Positions 1 to 12,600 are shown, counted from the first letter of the stretch. The stretch is DNA of 64,000 bases from Aporrectodea caliginosa (GCA_020284085.1 JACEVL010001642.1:963001-1027000); one strand, 5' to 3'. The notes: generated by a model not told the origin, from the letters alone. A program made the numbers and translations.

Positions 1-735
1 GCCGTTTACTCGTGATTCATTTTTTGCTTATTAACTTCAAAAATTAATTTACGTGGAAGGGAGCTGAACACCATCCTGAATTTTTCACCAATAACAGTTC
101 TTGGTGTCCAGAATATATGTGCAAATTTTCATGAATTTCAAAAAATACCGACTTTCACTTTTTGGGCAAGCCGTAAACCCCACTTTGACGATCATCGCAA
201 GGAAAATGTCCTTGGAAAACACAGTAATAATGAAACTAATCAGGTACTCACTATATGCCTGATGAGCACTAATGTACCTCAATATAAAACCAGTATAAGA
301 ATTATAATATATTATTCCAACCTGCTGATATGATGTTTGGAACGTGAGTGAAAACTGGCCTCTGTGCAATATTTATAAATTTTTATATTAAAAATCAAAA
401 TGAACACCACCAAGATTTGTGAATATTTGGAAAGAGCACAACAAACTGATTACATGAAAAAAATTTCAGCCCTCTAGCTCATTTCCTGGCCGAGATATGA
501 CAGTCCAAACTTGGTCGATCATGCCATTTTCTCACGGTCCGTTTTTTGCTTATTAACTTCAAAAATTAATATCTCCGTCAAATTTTGAGATATTCTGCTC
601 AAATTTTCACTGTTGTTCCTAATTTTGCATGTAGTTTGTGTATAAAAATTTTCAGAAAAATCCAAAGGGGTGTGGTGGCAAATTGCTATTTTACTGGTTG
701 ATTTGACATGGAATGACCCTATAGTAAGTAGCCTT
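1..735. repeat. Probable transposon terminal region (unclassified)
   Basis: AT-rich DNA with an internal direct repeat: the stretch TTTTTTGCTTATTAACTTCA occurs near position 20 and again near 540. The right part ends around 720 in GACATGGAATGACCCTA, the kind of end seen in dispersed elements of many marine genomes. No coding capacity or second terminus is visible, and the left end lies outside the window. Inference only; the element class is not determined. Confidence 0.35.
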
Positions 736-1103
736 TATTTGCAGCCGTTAAAAATTATGCCTTGGGAAAACCCGGGTGGAGCCGGGTACGAAATGCTAGT
801 ATAATATAATATTAAGACTAATTAATGACCATCCATTATCTCATATTCAGGAAACTTAAAACACAGTACTTACACATGTGTCTAGATAACTAAATATTAT
901 CCTGTCATTATGAATCATCCCCATATTGATGCCTGTTTCTTTCAGCAGACTGATCTGGATGTCGACCTGATTACAACTTGGTTTTGGTGCGCCATCAGTT
1001 GATACCTTGTGTTTTAGACACCGGCACAATATAAATTACTAATTATACTAATTCTTAAAGTAATAATAATAATAAACATTATCTTGTGACTGTTACAGGA
1101 AAA
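736..1103. other. No gene recognised (3' flank or intron of gene 1)
   Basis: Ordinary AT-rich sequence with no convincing exon. It lies immediately downstream, in the minus-strand sense, of the long exon at 1104-2447. It is therefore either the intron before the next exon of that gene or its 3' UTR. Confidence 0.4.
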
Positions 1104-4000
1104 TCATAATCGAAACCGTTCAAACCTTGTCTTCTCCTGCTCTGGATCAGGTTCTTGTGCTTCCTGAGCATTTGCATTGCCCTCACCATCATACAAAAAC
1201 GCCATTTTCTTCTGCCATTTCTCATCAGCCTTCTCCTTTAATGTCTTCTTTCCAGCCCTTCCACTTGCTTTTCCAGTGCCTTTCGAAGTCTTTGTGGTCG
1301 TAGGATCTGCAACTGTTGCTGCCTTGTTCTCTGCTATGGATTCTTCAGAATTCTCGACATCAACTTTCGGCTCGGCCTCTGATTCTTCAGTTACAGTTAT
1401 TGATTGCACGGACTCTTCTTTCTCAACGTTGTTTGCAGTTTCTGTTTTAGCCACATCCACACCCTCTATGAGTGTGGCTGTCGAAACAGATTTCAGTGTT
1501 TGAGAATCTTCTTTGCCATTGTCAGCAGCTTCCTTAGTTTCTCGATCTTCTGACTTCTCCTCCTCGTCACCAACATCCATTTCGTCTGAATCACTGTCTT
1601 CAAGAGATTTCTTTTTAGAAGCCTTTTCATTGCCCTTGGCCTGTGGCTTAGTTTTGGGCTCTTCCTCGACTTCTACTTTGTCTGAACCACTGTCATCTTC
1701 TTCAAAATATTTCTTCTTAGAAGCCTTTCCTTTGCCTCTACCCTTTCCCTTAGCATCTTGCTTCTTGCTGTTGGTAGTGTCTACCGAGCCAGAATCACTA
1801 TCCTCATCAACATTTCTATTTTTGCCTCCTCTACCTTTCCCCTTCTTTTTTGTTTCTGGCATTTTATTGCCAAGTTCAACTGAGCCAGAGTCGCTGTCTT
1901 CGTCGATACCTTTCTTTTTACCAACCTTTCCTCTTGTTTTTGGTGCTGGCTTCTTTTCAACAATTTCCATCTCACCTGAGTCACTGTCTTCATCAAAATC
2001 TTTCTTCTTACCCGCTTTTCCTCTCCCTTTCGGAGCCGGTTTCGTTTCTGGCTTCTTTTCAACTACTTCTGTCCCATCAGTATCACTGTCTTCATCAAAA
2101 TTCTTCTTCTTTCCAACCTTCCCTTTGAACTTTGGTGCCGGCTTCTCAGCGTCTTCCATTTCACCAGAGTCACTGTCTTCATCAACGTGTTTCTTATTTG
2201 CAGCTTTTCCCTTGCCTTTTAGTGCTGCTGGTTTTATGTCTGGCTTCTTATCACTCACTTCTACAGAGTCAGCATCACTATCCTCATCCTTCCTTTTTCC
2301 ACCCTTCCCTTTCGCCTTTGTCACTGGCTTCATGTCGACGTCGTCGGCGTCTCCTGCTTTTTCTTTCGCAGCCTTTGCTTTGTTGCCTTTGGCAGACTGA
2401 TCCTGGTTTTTCTTGTTTCGTCCTTTGTCTACGGTTAGAGCTGGTTCCTGTTCAGACAACATAAAGTCAGCATTTATTTATATATATATATATAAATATA
2501 TATATATGCCTAAGGAAGTAAGTAATTTAAGACGATAAGGCTAAGACAGGTGTATTTGTGTCCCAATGACAATTTAGCACAGTTAGATGAGACAGTAAGT
2601 CACACGTCTGTTTGGGGAGGGGAAGAAAAACACCAAAAACAGCATATTTCCCTAGAAGGGCTATTTTGCAGAACTAACATGCAGATGCTCTTTGCAGAAT
2701 ACGGGGCAAACTTATAATATCAGGGCTGTACATTGGGTTGTACGATGTGATAGGTTCCGGTGAAATATACATCATACACGGGCTATGTATACCTAGAGGG
2801 GAGTGTCTGATACGACGGATTATGTTGTCGCGATTAGGGTCAGGTTAGGCATCGTGAGGGTTGGTTAGGCGTCGTTCTTAGACGTCGTGAGGGTCGGTTA
2901 CGGTTATATGTTATATGGTTATATGTTTTGTACAATCAATCAGAATGTCTAGCATAAGAAAGAATCCCTGAGCATTTCGCGGTAATCTATACTAAAATAA
3001 GAACGGTAGAGGATTTCACGGTTATCTATACTCTATGTCCCATTTAAATTGGCCAATGAGGGCCGATTTAAATGCCCAGTTTCTTGTGGCCAATGGCAGC
3101 ATGCCTAAATATACTGTGTATTACCCGAAACGTACAGCCTCCGATACCATAAGTTTGCCGAATAAACAAGGCACTTTTTCTGCCAATGACAGCACAAGTT
3201 AATATTCTTGTTGCTGCAAAACTATAAGGCAGCGAGGAGAGCTACAACATAACTGTACCAGCACTCAAAATGGGGTCAGCCCGAATCCCCGAAACCCGAA
3301 AACGCTGAAAACAGACAAAAGCCCGATTTCCCGAAAACAGTTTTCTAGAAAGCGGCCGAGCTATTTCAAAGTTAAATTGTAAACATGACATAGACTTAGC
3401 GTGGCCTTGATGTATATCGATATACTGCCTATTCAAATGTTTATTTTTTATTATATTCATTCGGGTCGGACTTAGAAAATCAATTTCGGGGATCCGGCCG
3501 AATTTACGCCGAAATGCCTTTCGGGGATTCCGGTTTCGGGGATTCGGCCCGCACCCCTCAAAATATATTTAATACAGAATAAAAAACAGGAAACAGGCAG
3601 ACCAGCATAAAATAACTAACACAATAAATTACCTCCAGTGTCTATAATCATAGTTACGTAATTCTTGAGACCTTCTTTCCGTACGCGTGTTTCACTTGTT
3701 ACATACAATATCACACATATTGTTACATATTAATATCACACATAACGTAAGGGTTCACATATAACCCCAAGTTTCGCGAGCTATAACTTTATATACCCAC
3801 AAGTACGAAATACTTAAACTTCTGGAGTTGCAAAATTTTCATGATGACAGATTGTTATTTAAAGACGCGCATTGCACAACCACGTTTACCTCTTCACCCA
3901 CGATTCCCAATTTCTTCATTTTTTCTGTAAGTCTCTTTTCATCCTCATCGTCGTTCTCAAAATCATCTTTACCCTTCTTTCCCTTGACCTTTTTAGGCAT
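1104..4000 (-). CDS. Lysine/acidic-repeat protein, first two coding exons (ABCF1- or eIF5B-like N-terminus?)
   Basis: Seen: exon 1 (3890-4000) starts at an ATG and encodes 37 residues beginning MPKKVKGKKGKDDFE, ending at a GAG|GTAAAC donor in phase 0. The intron (2448-3889) ends in TGAACAG, and exon 2 continues in the same phase from 2447. Exon 2 is almost entirely low complexity: about eight units that pair a Lys/Gly-rich stretch with an acidic DEDSDS block (many casein-kinase-2-like sites), then a Glu/Thr-rich part and a basic end (GKASGRAGKKTLKEKADEKW). The frame stays open to a stop at 1104, but a good donor, GATG|GTGAGG, at 1187/1186 may end the exon earlier, with later exons off the left edge. 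Known: ABCF1 and eIF5B have such charged N-termini ahead of their ABC or GTPase domains; the exon 1 motif EKRLTEKMKKL is closest in style to ABCF1. No ABC or GTPase domain is in the window, so a nucleolar or chromatin Lys/acidic protein remains possible. Confidence is for being a real gene, not for its name. Confidence 0.7.
2479..2510. repeat. (TA)n microsatellite in intron 1 of gene 1
   Basis: An alternating TA run sits just upstream of the exon 2 acceptor. It is simple sequence with no other signal. Confidence 0.85.
3272..3556. mobile_element. Short TIR element (hAT-type MITE) with 8-bp target duplication
   Basis: 285 bp flanked by the direct repeat CTCAAAAT (3264-3271 and 3557-3564). The ends are imperfect inverted repeats: the left begins GGGGTCAGCCCGAATCCC, and the right end read on the minus strand is GGGTGCGGGCCGAATCCC. 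Subterminal copies of CCCGAAA/TTTCGGG repeat inside both ends. The 8-bp duplication and short TIRs fit hAT-superfamily non-autonomous elements. It has no ORF and lies in the first intron of gene 1. Confidence 0.7.
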
Positions 4001-4240
4001 TTTCGGCGTTTATCTTCACAAATTTCGCCCCTCAAACGAATCCTTATTTCGCCAGATTTAATCGACGAACAACGACCTCTTTCATATAATAACGATGCTG
4101 CATAACAGTCTAAATATAGATATCGATGGATGCTACACGAAAGACCGGAAACCAACGGGAATGCAATATTTATCATAGATTCCTTGTCAGCGAGCCTCCA
4201 TCTGTTTGTTCTGCGCTATACCTTAGGTCGTTGGTTATGT

Positions 4241-4242
4241 GC

Positions 4243-4282
<40 letters not shown>
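4241..4282. repeat. (TAA)n microsatellite
   Basis: About 13 perfect trinucleotide copies. It is the first of a cluster of TAA/TTA tracts between 4.2 and 5.04 kb that separate or terminate inserted retroelement copies. Confidence 0.95.
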
Positions 4283-4380
4283 CTTCGTTTAAGTTTTCAA
4301 ACTGACTAGTACGCAGGATGATTAAAATTTATAGTATGAACGGTATGACAATATGATAGTACGACAAGTTATTACAGAAG

Positions 4381-4600
4381 CCGATAGCGCATTGGATAAC
4401 ATCTGGCCAAGAGAGCAAGAAGTACCGAGTTCGAGCCTCCGTTGGGCGGATATGCTTTGTAGGCTGCTATTAGCGCCGTTGTATTGCAGGCTGTCTGTTC
4501 TGTTAGTAGTTAAGATTTAAATTGCATAACATGTAAATGTACAGCGCAGTGCGCTTGTCAGGCGCTTAATAAAGAAAAGATAATTATTATTATTATATTA
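4381..4600 (+). mobile_element. SINE family A, tRNA-like head, TAA-type tail (copy 1)
   Basis: The head GCGCATTGGATAACATCTGG, followed by a box-B-like GAGTTCGAGCC, resembles a pol III promoter. The body (GCGCCGTTGTATTGCAGGCT ... AGCGCAGTGCGCTTGTCAGG) ends TTAATAAAGAAAAGATAATT and a TTA run. The same body occurs at 40768-40991, 48571-48826 and, inverted and truncated, at 53022-53183. Four copies in one window show that it is a dispersed family. Confidence 0.85.
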
Positions 4601-4716
4601 TTTCTTTTAACGCCACCTAGCGAATAAAAAGGCTGAGTCGACCTTAGGGAGGGTACCGGGAAGCGATCCCCGGGTCCGTTGCTTCTACGCGCCAGTGTCA
4701 CCATTACCCTACCCCT
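4601..4716 (-). mobile_element. SINE family F, TAA-type tail (copy 1)
   Basis: Read on the minus strand, it ends CAGCCTTTTTATTCGCTAGG then GGCGTTAAAAGAAATAATA and a TAA run. A second copy with the same GCTAGGTGGCGTT end is at 25095-25216, where the tRNA-like head with box B GGTTCGATAACC is clearer. It abuts SINE A tail to tail across a shared TAA/TTA stretch. Confidence 0.6.
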
Positions 4717-4736
4717 CTGTGCATTAAAACTACAAG

Positions 4737-4740
<4 letters not shown>

Positions 4741-4779
<39 letters not shown>
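4741..4779. repeat. (TTA)n microsatellite
   Basis: A perfect TTA run of about 13 copies, adjoining SINE F on one side and unrecognised sequence (4780-4885) on the other. Confidence 0.95.
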
Positions 4780-4885
4780 GTATTGTCATTTCAGCAGAGT
4801 TCAGAGACCGGTGGCAGTGACCCGGAGAGGCAGATAGCGTTCCCCCATTGAAGAGCCACTGAGATCCGCTGGAATAGGTATAGGT

Positions 4886-5035
4886 ATATTATTTTTTTTT
4901 CTTTTTCGCCCGAGGTAGAAAGAATCCCTCAGCTCTAAGAAACTAAGCATAATTGTGTTTTACGGGTTCTCGTCTCCATCGTGTTACATAAAGGAGCCCC
5001 TAAAGGCCGCGGCTTATTATTATTATTATTATTTT
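4886..5035 (-). mobile_element. 5'-truncated retroelement 3' end with TTA/TAA tracts on both sides
   Basis: On the minus strand it reads GCTGAGGGATTCTTTCTACC TCGGGCGAA followed by an A/TAA-rich tail. The same 3' motif (CTGAGGGATTATTTCTACCT) occurs twice inside the long TAA tract at 51.1-51.3 kb. This copy keeps about 130 bp; the others keep only about 45 bp. It is bounded at 5012-5034 by a (TTA)n run. It is probably a third TAA-associated LINE or SINE family. The body is otherwise unidentified. Confidence 0.55.
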
Positions 5036-5039
5036 GATA

Positions 5040-5285
5040 ATTTATAAAGCTCTTCTCATAGCATAAGCCTTTCAGAAGCGCTCCCAGTGCGAGGCACTAC
5101 CAGAGAAAAACAGGAGGGTTTTAACTTTTAAGGTGAGAGAATGAGGTAGATGCCACCAGAGAGAATGGTAGAGCGTAGAGAAGGAGGAAGTCAATTCCAT
5201 AGAGAGGGACCTATTATTAGATCTATTATGTAAAGACCAAGGATCAAAAGATGGAACAGAGTGAAGGACTTTCACAATGTCATTA
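5040..5285 (-). mobile_element. CR1/L2-like LINE 3' end, truncated
   Basis: On the minus strand it ends CACTGGGAGCGCTTCTGAAA and then an AAGAGCTTTATAAATTATC tail. This matches the 3' ends at 28918-29202, 52150-52590 and 56090-57540. The coding part (a degraded RT C-terminal region) carries frame breaks and has no intact product. Confidence 0.6.
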
Positions 5286-5549
5286 AAAGGTGACCAACTC
5301 AGCGTTGCCTCTCTTCGTTACAAGAAAACCAATCGGATATCGTGTCCCACTAATATGTACGCTGTACGCATGTAGGCCTCGTTTTATAAATGTATGGCTG
5401 TATGCGTGTATGTTTAGATCTTGACATTTACATCAGCGCTTTTCAAGTACACTTAGCACTTCAAACAAGTCATAATCGTAATCGCAATCGAGTATATATA
5501 AGGTATTTACAGAATTTATATAGTATTTATCTATCTCCATGCATACGAA
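5286..5549. other. Nothing recognised between LINE fragment and satellite
   Basis: Unique-looking sequence. No ORF, promoter or repeat match to other parts of the window was seen. Confidence 0.4.
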
Positions 5550-8500
5550 GGTGACATCTTTCAGCGCCACATAACAGACGAGATCTTTCAGCGCCTCTTC
5601 ACACACGAGATCTCTCAGCGCCTCTTCATAACTTCATAAGCGAGATCTCTCAGCGCCTCTTCACAGGCGAGATCCTTCAGCGCCTCTTCACAAGCGAGAT
5701 CTTTCAGGCCCCTTCACAGGCGAGATCCTTCAGCGCCTCTTCACAGGCGAGATCCTTCAGCGCCTCTTCACAGACGAGATTTCTCAGTGCCTCTTCACAG
5801 GCGAAATCTTTCAGCGCCTCTTCACAGGCGAGATCTTTCAGCGCCTCTTCACAGACGAGATCTTTCAGCGCCTCTTCACAGACGAGATCTTTCAGCGCCT
5901 CTTCACAGACGAGACCTTTCAGCGACTCTTCACAGACGAGATCTTTCAGCGCCTCTTCACAGACGAGATCTTTCAGCGCCTCTTCACAGACGAGACCTTT
6001 CAGCGACTCTTCACAGACGAGATCTTTCAGCGCCTCTTCACAGACGAGATCTCTCAGCGCCTCTTCATAAGCGAGATCTTTCAGCGCCTCTTCACAGGCG
6101 AGATCTTTCAGCGCCTCTTCAGAGACGAGGTCTTTCAGCGCCTCTTCACAGGCGAGATCTTTCAGCGCCTCTTCATAGGCAAGATCTTTCAGCGACTCTT
6201 CACGGGCGAGATCTTTCAGCGCCTCTTCATAGGCAAGATCTTTCAGCGCCTCTTCACAGACGAGATCTTTCGGCGACTATTCACAGGCGAGATCTTTCAG
6301 CGCCTCTTCACAGGCTAGATCTTTCAGCGACTCTTTCACAGAGGAGATCTTACAGCACCTCTTTCGCAGAGGAGATCTTTCAGCGCCTCATCACAGACGA
6401 GATCTTTCAGCGAATCTTCACAGGCAAGATCTTTCAGCGCTTCTTCACAGGCTAGATCTTTCAGCACCCCTTTCACAGAGGATATCTTTCAGCGCCTCTT
6501 CACAGGCGAGGTCTGTCAGTGCCTTGAGAAAGGCGACATCATCCAGCGCCTCTTCACAGACGAGATCTTTTAGCGCCTCTTCACAGGCGAGATCTTTCTG
6601 CGCGTCTTTCACAGAGGAGATCTTTCAGCGCCTCGTCACAGGCTAGATCTTTCAGCGCCTCTTTCACAGAGGAGATCTTTTAGCGCCTCTTCACAGGCGA
6701 GATCTTTCTGCGCGTCTTTCACAGAGGAGATCTTTCAGCGCCTCGTCACAGGCTAGATCTTTCAGCGCCTCTTTCACAGAGGAGATCTTTTAGCGCCTCT
6801 TCATAGGCGAGGTCTGTCAGTGCCTTGAGAAAGGCGACATCATCCAGCGCCTCGTCACAGGCGAGATCTGTCAGCGCCTTTTCACAGGCGAGATCTTTCA
6901 GCGCTTCTTCACAGGCGAGATCTCTCAGCGCCTCCTCATAGGCGAGGTCTTTCAGCGCCTCTTCACAGACGAGATCTTTCAGCGCCTCTTCACAGGCGAG
7001 GTCTTTCAGCGCCTCTTCACAGGCGAGATCTTTTGGCGCCTCTTCATTGGCGAGGTCTGTCAGTGCCTTGAGAAAGGCGACATCATCCATCGCCTCTTCA
7101 CAGACGAGATCTTTCAGCGCCTCTTCAAAGACGAGGTCTTTCAGCGCCTCTTCACAGGCGAGATCTTTCAGCGCCTCTTCATAGGCAAGGTCTTTCAGCG
7201 CCTCTTCACAGGCGAGATCTTTCAGCGCCTCTTTCACAGGCGAGATCTTTCAGCGCCTCTTCAGAGACGAGGTCTTTCAGCGCCTCTTCATAGGCGAGAT
7301 CTTTCAGCGCCTCTTCATAGGCAAGATCTTTCAGCGCCTCTTCACAGACGAGATCTTTCAGCGACTCTTCACAGGCGAGATCTTGCAGCGCCTCTTCACA
7401 GGCTAGATCTTTCAGCGACTCTTTCACAGAGGAGATCTTTCAGCGCCTCTTCATAGGCGAGGTCTGTCGGTGCCTTGAGAAAGGCGACATCATCCAGCGC
7501 CTCTTCACAGACGAGATCTTGCAGCGCCTCTTCACAGACGATATCTTTCAGCGCCTCATCACAGGCGAGATCTTTCGGCGCCTCTTCATAGGCGAGGTCT
7601 GTCAGTACCTTGAGAAAGGCGACATCATTCTGCGACTCTTCACAGACGAGATCTTTCAGCGACTCTTCACAGACGAGATCTTTCAGCGCACCTTCACGAG
7701 ATCTTTCAGCGCCTCTTCATAGGCAAGATCTTTCCGCGACTCTTCACAGGCGAGATCTTTCAGCGCCTCTTCACAGGCAAGATCTTTCAGCGTCTCTTCA
7801 CAGACGAGATCTTTCAGCGCCTCTTCACAGGCTAGATCTTTCAGCACCTCTTTCACAGAGGATATCTTTCAGCGCTTCTTCACAGGCGAGGTCTGTCAGT
7901 TCCTTGAGAAAGGCGATATCATCCAGCGCCTCGTCACAGACGAGATCTTTCAGCGCCTCTTCACCGGCGAGATCTTTCAGCGCCTCTTCACAGGCGAGAT
8001 CTCTCTGCGCCTCCTCATAGGCGACGTCTTTCAGCGCCTCTTCACAGACGAGATCTTTCAGCGCCTCTTCACAGGCGAGATATTTCAGCGCCACTTCACA
8101 GGCGAGATCTTTTAGCGCCTCTTCACAGGCGAGATCTTTCAGCGCGTCTTTCACAGAGGAGATCTTTCAGCGCCTCGTCACAGGCTAGATCTTTCAGCGC
8201 CTCTTTCACAGAGGAGATCTTTCAGCGCCTCTTCACAGGCGAGATCTCTCAGCGTCTCCTCATAGGCGAGGTCTTTCAGCGCCTCTTCACAGACGAAATT
8301 TTTCAGCGCCTCTTAACAGGCGAGATCTTTCAGCGCCTCTTCAAAGACGAGATCTTTCCGCGTCTCTTCATAAGCGAGGTCTTTCAGCGCCTCTTCATAG
8401 GCAAGATCTTTCAGCGCCTCTTCACAGGCGAGATCTTTCAGCGCTTCTTCATAGGCAAGATCTTTCAGCGACTCTTCACACGCGAGATCTTTCAGCGCCT

Positions 8501-9092
8501 CTTTCACAGAGAAGATCTTTGAGCGCCTCTTCATAGGCGAGATCTTTCAGCGCCTCTTCACAGGCGAGATCTCTCAGCGCCTCTTCATAGGCGAGATCTT
8601 TCAGCGCCTCTTCATAGGCAAGATCTTTCAGCGACTCTTCACACGCGAGATCTTTCAGCGCCTCTTTCACAGAGGAGATCTTTGAGCGCCTCTTCACAGG
8701 CTAGATCTTTCAGCGCATCTTCACAGAGGAGATCTTTCAGCGCCTCTTCACAGGCGAGATCTTTCAGCGCCTCTTCACAGGCAAGATCTTTCAGCGCCTC
8801 TTCACAAGCGAGATCTCTCAGCGCCTCTTTCACAGAGGAGATCTTTCAGCGCTTCTTCATAGGCGAGATCTGTCAGTGCCTTGAGAAAGGCGACATCATC
8901 CAGCGCCTCGTCACAGGCGAGATCTTTCAGCGCCTCTTCACAGGTGAGATCTTTCAGCGCCTCTTCACAGGCGAGATCTTTCAGCGCCTCTTCACAGGCG
9001 AGATCTTTCAGTGCCTCTTCACAGGCGAGATCTTTCAGCGCCTCTTCACAGGCGAGATCTTTCAGCGCGTCTTCATAGGCGAGGTCTGTCAG
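5550..9092. repeat. 27-bp satellite array, left part
   Basis: Head-to-tail units of 27 bp, each joining CGCCTCTTCACAGGCGA to GATCTTTCAG. Almost every unit keeps the BglII site AGATCT. Three unit classes recur: the 27-bp standard; a 28-bp form with CTCTTTCACAGAGGAG; and a variant carrying GTCAGTGCCTTGAGAAAGGC GACATCATCCA. Because 27 is a multiple of three and the unit lacks stops in several frames, long open frames appear on both strands (SASSQARSF, DLSAPLHRR, IFQRLFTGE forward; ALKDLACEE reverse). The 28-bp units break them repeatedly. It resumes after the LTR element at 15924; together the two parts hold about 8.9 kb. Confidence 0.95.
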
Positions 9093-9573
9093 TGTCACCA
9101 ACTCTTTTCTTTCTTAGTTGTGACCTACCTCAAGAACTTTCCTTATCTCTACATATAAATTGCTCAACGTCTTCTAACTGTTTAAGAATTAAATTGACAC
9201 AGTTCTTTGAATGTTTCTCCTTTCTTCAAACACAGTTATTTCAAACGTACACTTAATATCAAAGTTCTTATCAATTACCACTCAACGGTAACTTCTAACA
9301 TACAGCTCTCTACTGCATTAAACCAACTACTACACTGTATTGTTCAAATTCACTGTCATCAGCAGTTTCTAAGTTTGGCGCGCTAACTGCACGTGTAGAG
9401 AATCTATCGTCAGCCAAAGTTTAGGCTACTTTAGGCCAAGCGCCCACGAGCCGACAGCGCAACTAAGGCCTAAGACTAAAACGCTTAACAATCGATACAC
9501 ATTATATATATATATATATATATCAACCTAAGGAACACCTGTGCTCATTATATATGCAAAACATTAGTTCACA
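9093..9573 (-). repeat. 3' LTR of the Gmr1-like element
   Basis: 481 bp. In element orientation it starts TGTGAACTAATG and ends GTTGGTGACA. It contains a (TA)n run near 9504-9523 and no differences from the other LTR that I could see. The A-rich AACACAATATA-type box expected of a promoter is not obvious. Confidence 0.95.
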
Positions 9574-9596
9574 TTACCTCCTTCCCTTTCTTTGGA
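9574..9596 (-). other. Polypurine tract of the LTR element
   Basis: On the minus strand AAAGAAAGGGAAGGAGGTAA directly abuts the 3' LTR. It is the expected primer for plus-strand DNA synthesis in LTR retrotransposons. Confidence 0.85.
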
Positions 9597-9688
9597 TTGA
9601 GCAAATTAAACTTAAAAATTTGCGAAATCATCATGTACTAAATTATGCAATAAACTTAATACTATATAATACAGTAAAATAAACAATC

Positions 9689-12600
9689 TTATAATCTAGA
9701 TAAACAATCTGCTACAACATTTAATCGTCCTTTCTTATAATTAACTTCTACATCAAAAGTTTGCAGTGCTAAAGCCCAACGCACCAGTTTAGCAGACTTA
9801 GACATAGATTCAGTCAGATAAGTTAAAGGATTGTGATCGGTAAAGATGTGAACTTTAGATCCAATTATTATCTCTTTCAACTTATTTAGAGCCCAAACAA
9901 TAGCATAGGCTTCTTTCTCTACAGTTGCCCATCTCTTCTGAGTGTCAGTCAATTTCTGACTTATAAATGATACAGGGCGTTCTATTCCCTTATCATCCAT
10001 CTGTGTTAAAACAGCTCCTACTGCAAAATCACTACTATCACAGTACAAATTAAAAGGTTTTCCAACATCAAAAACATATAAAACAACTTTAGAGCGTACA
10101 GCATCTTTAAGTAAATTAAATGCCTGTTGATGTCTATCAGTCCAATCAATCTTATCTGGAACATGTTTGCTTGTCAAATCAGATAGAGGCTTCGCAATCT
10201 GTGCAAAATCTTTGATAAACTGTCTATAGTAACCAAAAAATCCCAGCAATTGCTTAACTTGTTTCTTCGTTTCTGGAGTTTTCAAATTAATTAAACTTTC
10301 AATTCTATCTGGATTCATTTGAATCGTTCCAGAACCAACCACATGACCGATGAACTTTACCTCACTCTTACCAAAGATACATTTCTTTAAGTTCAGAGTA
10401 ATGTTATGCAGTCTCATTTGCATTAAATATGCATCTAAATGCTGTAAATGAATCTTCCAGTCATCTGAATGCACAGCAATGTCATCTACATAGGGCTCAG
10501 CAAATTCATTTATAGGCTGTAAAACCATGTTAATTGCTTTAACAAATGTTCTTCCTGAGTTGATCATTCCGAAAGGAACACGAGTAAACTCGTACAGTCC
10601 ATTGTGAGTAACAAAAGCAGTTTTCCATTGATCAGTTTGCTTAACAGGACAAGTCCAGTAAGCACTTCGACAATCAAAAATCGAGATCACATTTGATTTT
10701 CCAACTTTGTGCAAAACATCTTTTACAATCGGCATTGGATATTTACAATCCACAGTGAACGAGTTAATGTATCTGTAGTCGCAGGCAAGTCTCAGAGAAC
10801 CGTCTTTCTTTTTAACAATTACCAGCGGACTTGCCATTCTGCTCGAAGATGGTTTTATAATGTTGGCTTGAAGCATTTCTTTAATTTGTCGTTCAACTTC
10901 TGCTCGATAGATGAGTGGAATTCGGTAAGCCATAAATTCTTTTTCACGAAATTCCGGTTTCAGTTCAATTTCATGCTCAACCAATGTACATAATCCAGGC
11001 TTTTCAGAAAATCGATCAGAATATTTGTTTAGTACTTCCAGCAATTGTTTTTGTTGAGATAATGTTAAATGACTAATCTGTTCAGGATCAAGATTCAGTG
11101 AATTCTTTTCATCTTGCAAGTCATTCTTCGTCAGCAACTCAACCACTGAACCAAAGTCTTCATCTTCTTCAACGATTAATCCACAACTCATTGCTCTTGT
11201 AATGTACTTTCTGATTTTATTTGCGTGAATTATCTTTCGACAATCGTCACCCATGTCAATCAAATAAGAGTACTTGGACCTTCGTTGTATGACAGTACAT
11301 GGACCATGCCATCGTGAAATCAGTTTATTTGTTGACGTCGGATACAACACAATAACTTTTTCACCCGGTTCAAATTCTTTATGTTTCGCTCTTTTGTTGT
11401 ATTGATTCGTATACTGTAATTGCTTCTCTCGTGTATATGATTCTGCAAACAGTAATGCTTTTTCCATATTTGCTTTCATGTCTTTCAAGTACTTTTCTGG
11501 TTGGATTCCAATATGAGGTGGTAAATTAATTTCTCTTGTCCAACTTTCTTTTAGAATTGCCAGTGGTCCACGCGGAATCTTTCCATACACCAACATATAA
11601 GGAGCAATTCCAGTAGTTGCATTCGGTACTTCTCGTAATGCCCACACTGTAAACGGAATTACTTTGTGCCATTGCCTTGGATTGTCAACAATTACATGAT
11701 GGATCATTTTCTTGAATGTTTGATTCCATCGTTCTACTAATCCAGCTGCCTCTGGATGACCTGGCGTATCAAATCTTGGACTACACCCCATTAAATTCAG
11801 AAATTCTCTTGTCAGACTCGCAGTAAAATTTGTTCCTTGGTCACTTGTGATCACAGAAGGTACACCAACGTTCATGAACAACTCCATCAAAGCATCACAT
11901 ACAGCTTTTGCAGTTAATGATTTCAACAGAAACACTGTAGGCCATCTTGTGCAAGAATCGACAATACATAAACAGTACTTGTGACCTGCAGCAGATGCTG
12001 GCTCGATTGGTCCTACACAATCCACCGTAATTCTTCTAAACGCCACATCTTCTCTTGGAATTGGAGTGATAGGAACCCTGTCCATCACCAAACTTCTTGC
12101 CTTTAACTGACATTTCTCACATGATTTGCAAAATTTCACTATATCTCTTCTCATCTTTGGCCACGTAAAAGACAACTTTATTCGTTCTCTAGTTTTCTCT
12201 TCTCCAAGATGTCCTCCAAATACTGATTCGTGAGCCAACTCCATCACTTTCATTCGTCGCTCTTTTGGTAACACCAATTGATATATCGTTTGCTCTAATA
12301 TTCGATATCTCTTGTACAGTAAGCCATTTACCACGCAGAATTCAGATTCTTTATCTGGCGCTAAATTCCACCATGCTTTCAATGATTCATCTTGTCTCTG
12401 CTGTTCTTCGAATTTCTTTGCGTCTGCAATCTGCATCTGTTGTTCTTCATCTTTCTCATTTTCTTGAAACAAATCTGCTATCTCCACATCACATTCATTA
12501 TCCTCTTTCGTTTCATTTAGATTACCATTCTTGCATGCAGCCATCTCTTGTTCACTCATTTCTGCTGTTATACCGTCTTGTATTAAACTTTGTTGATCAT

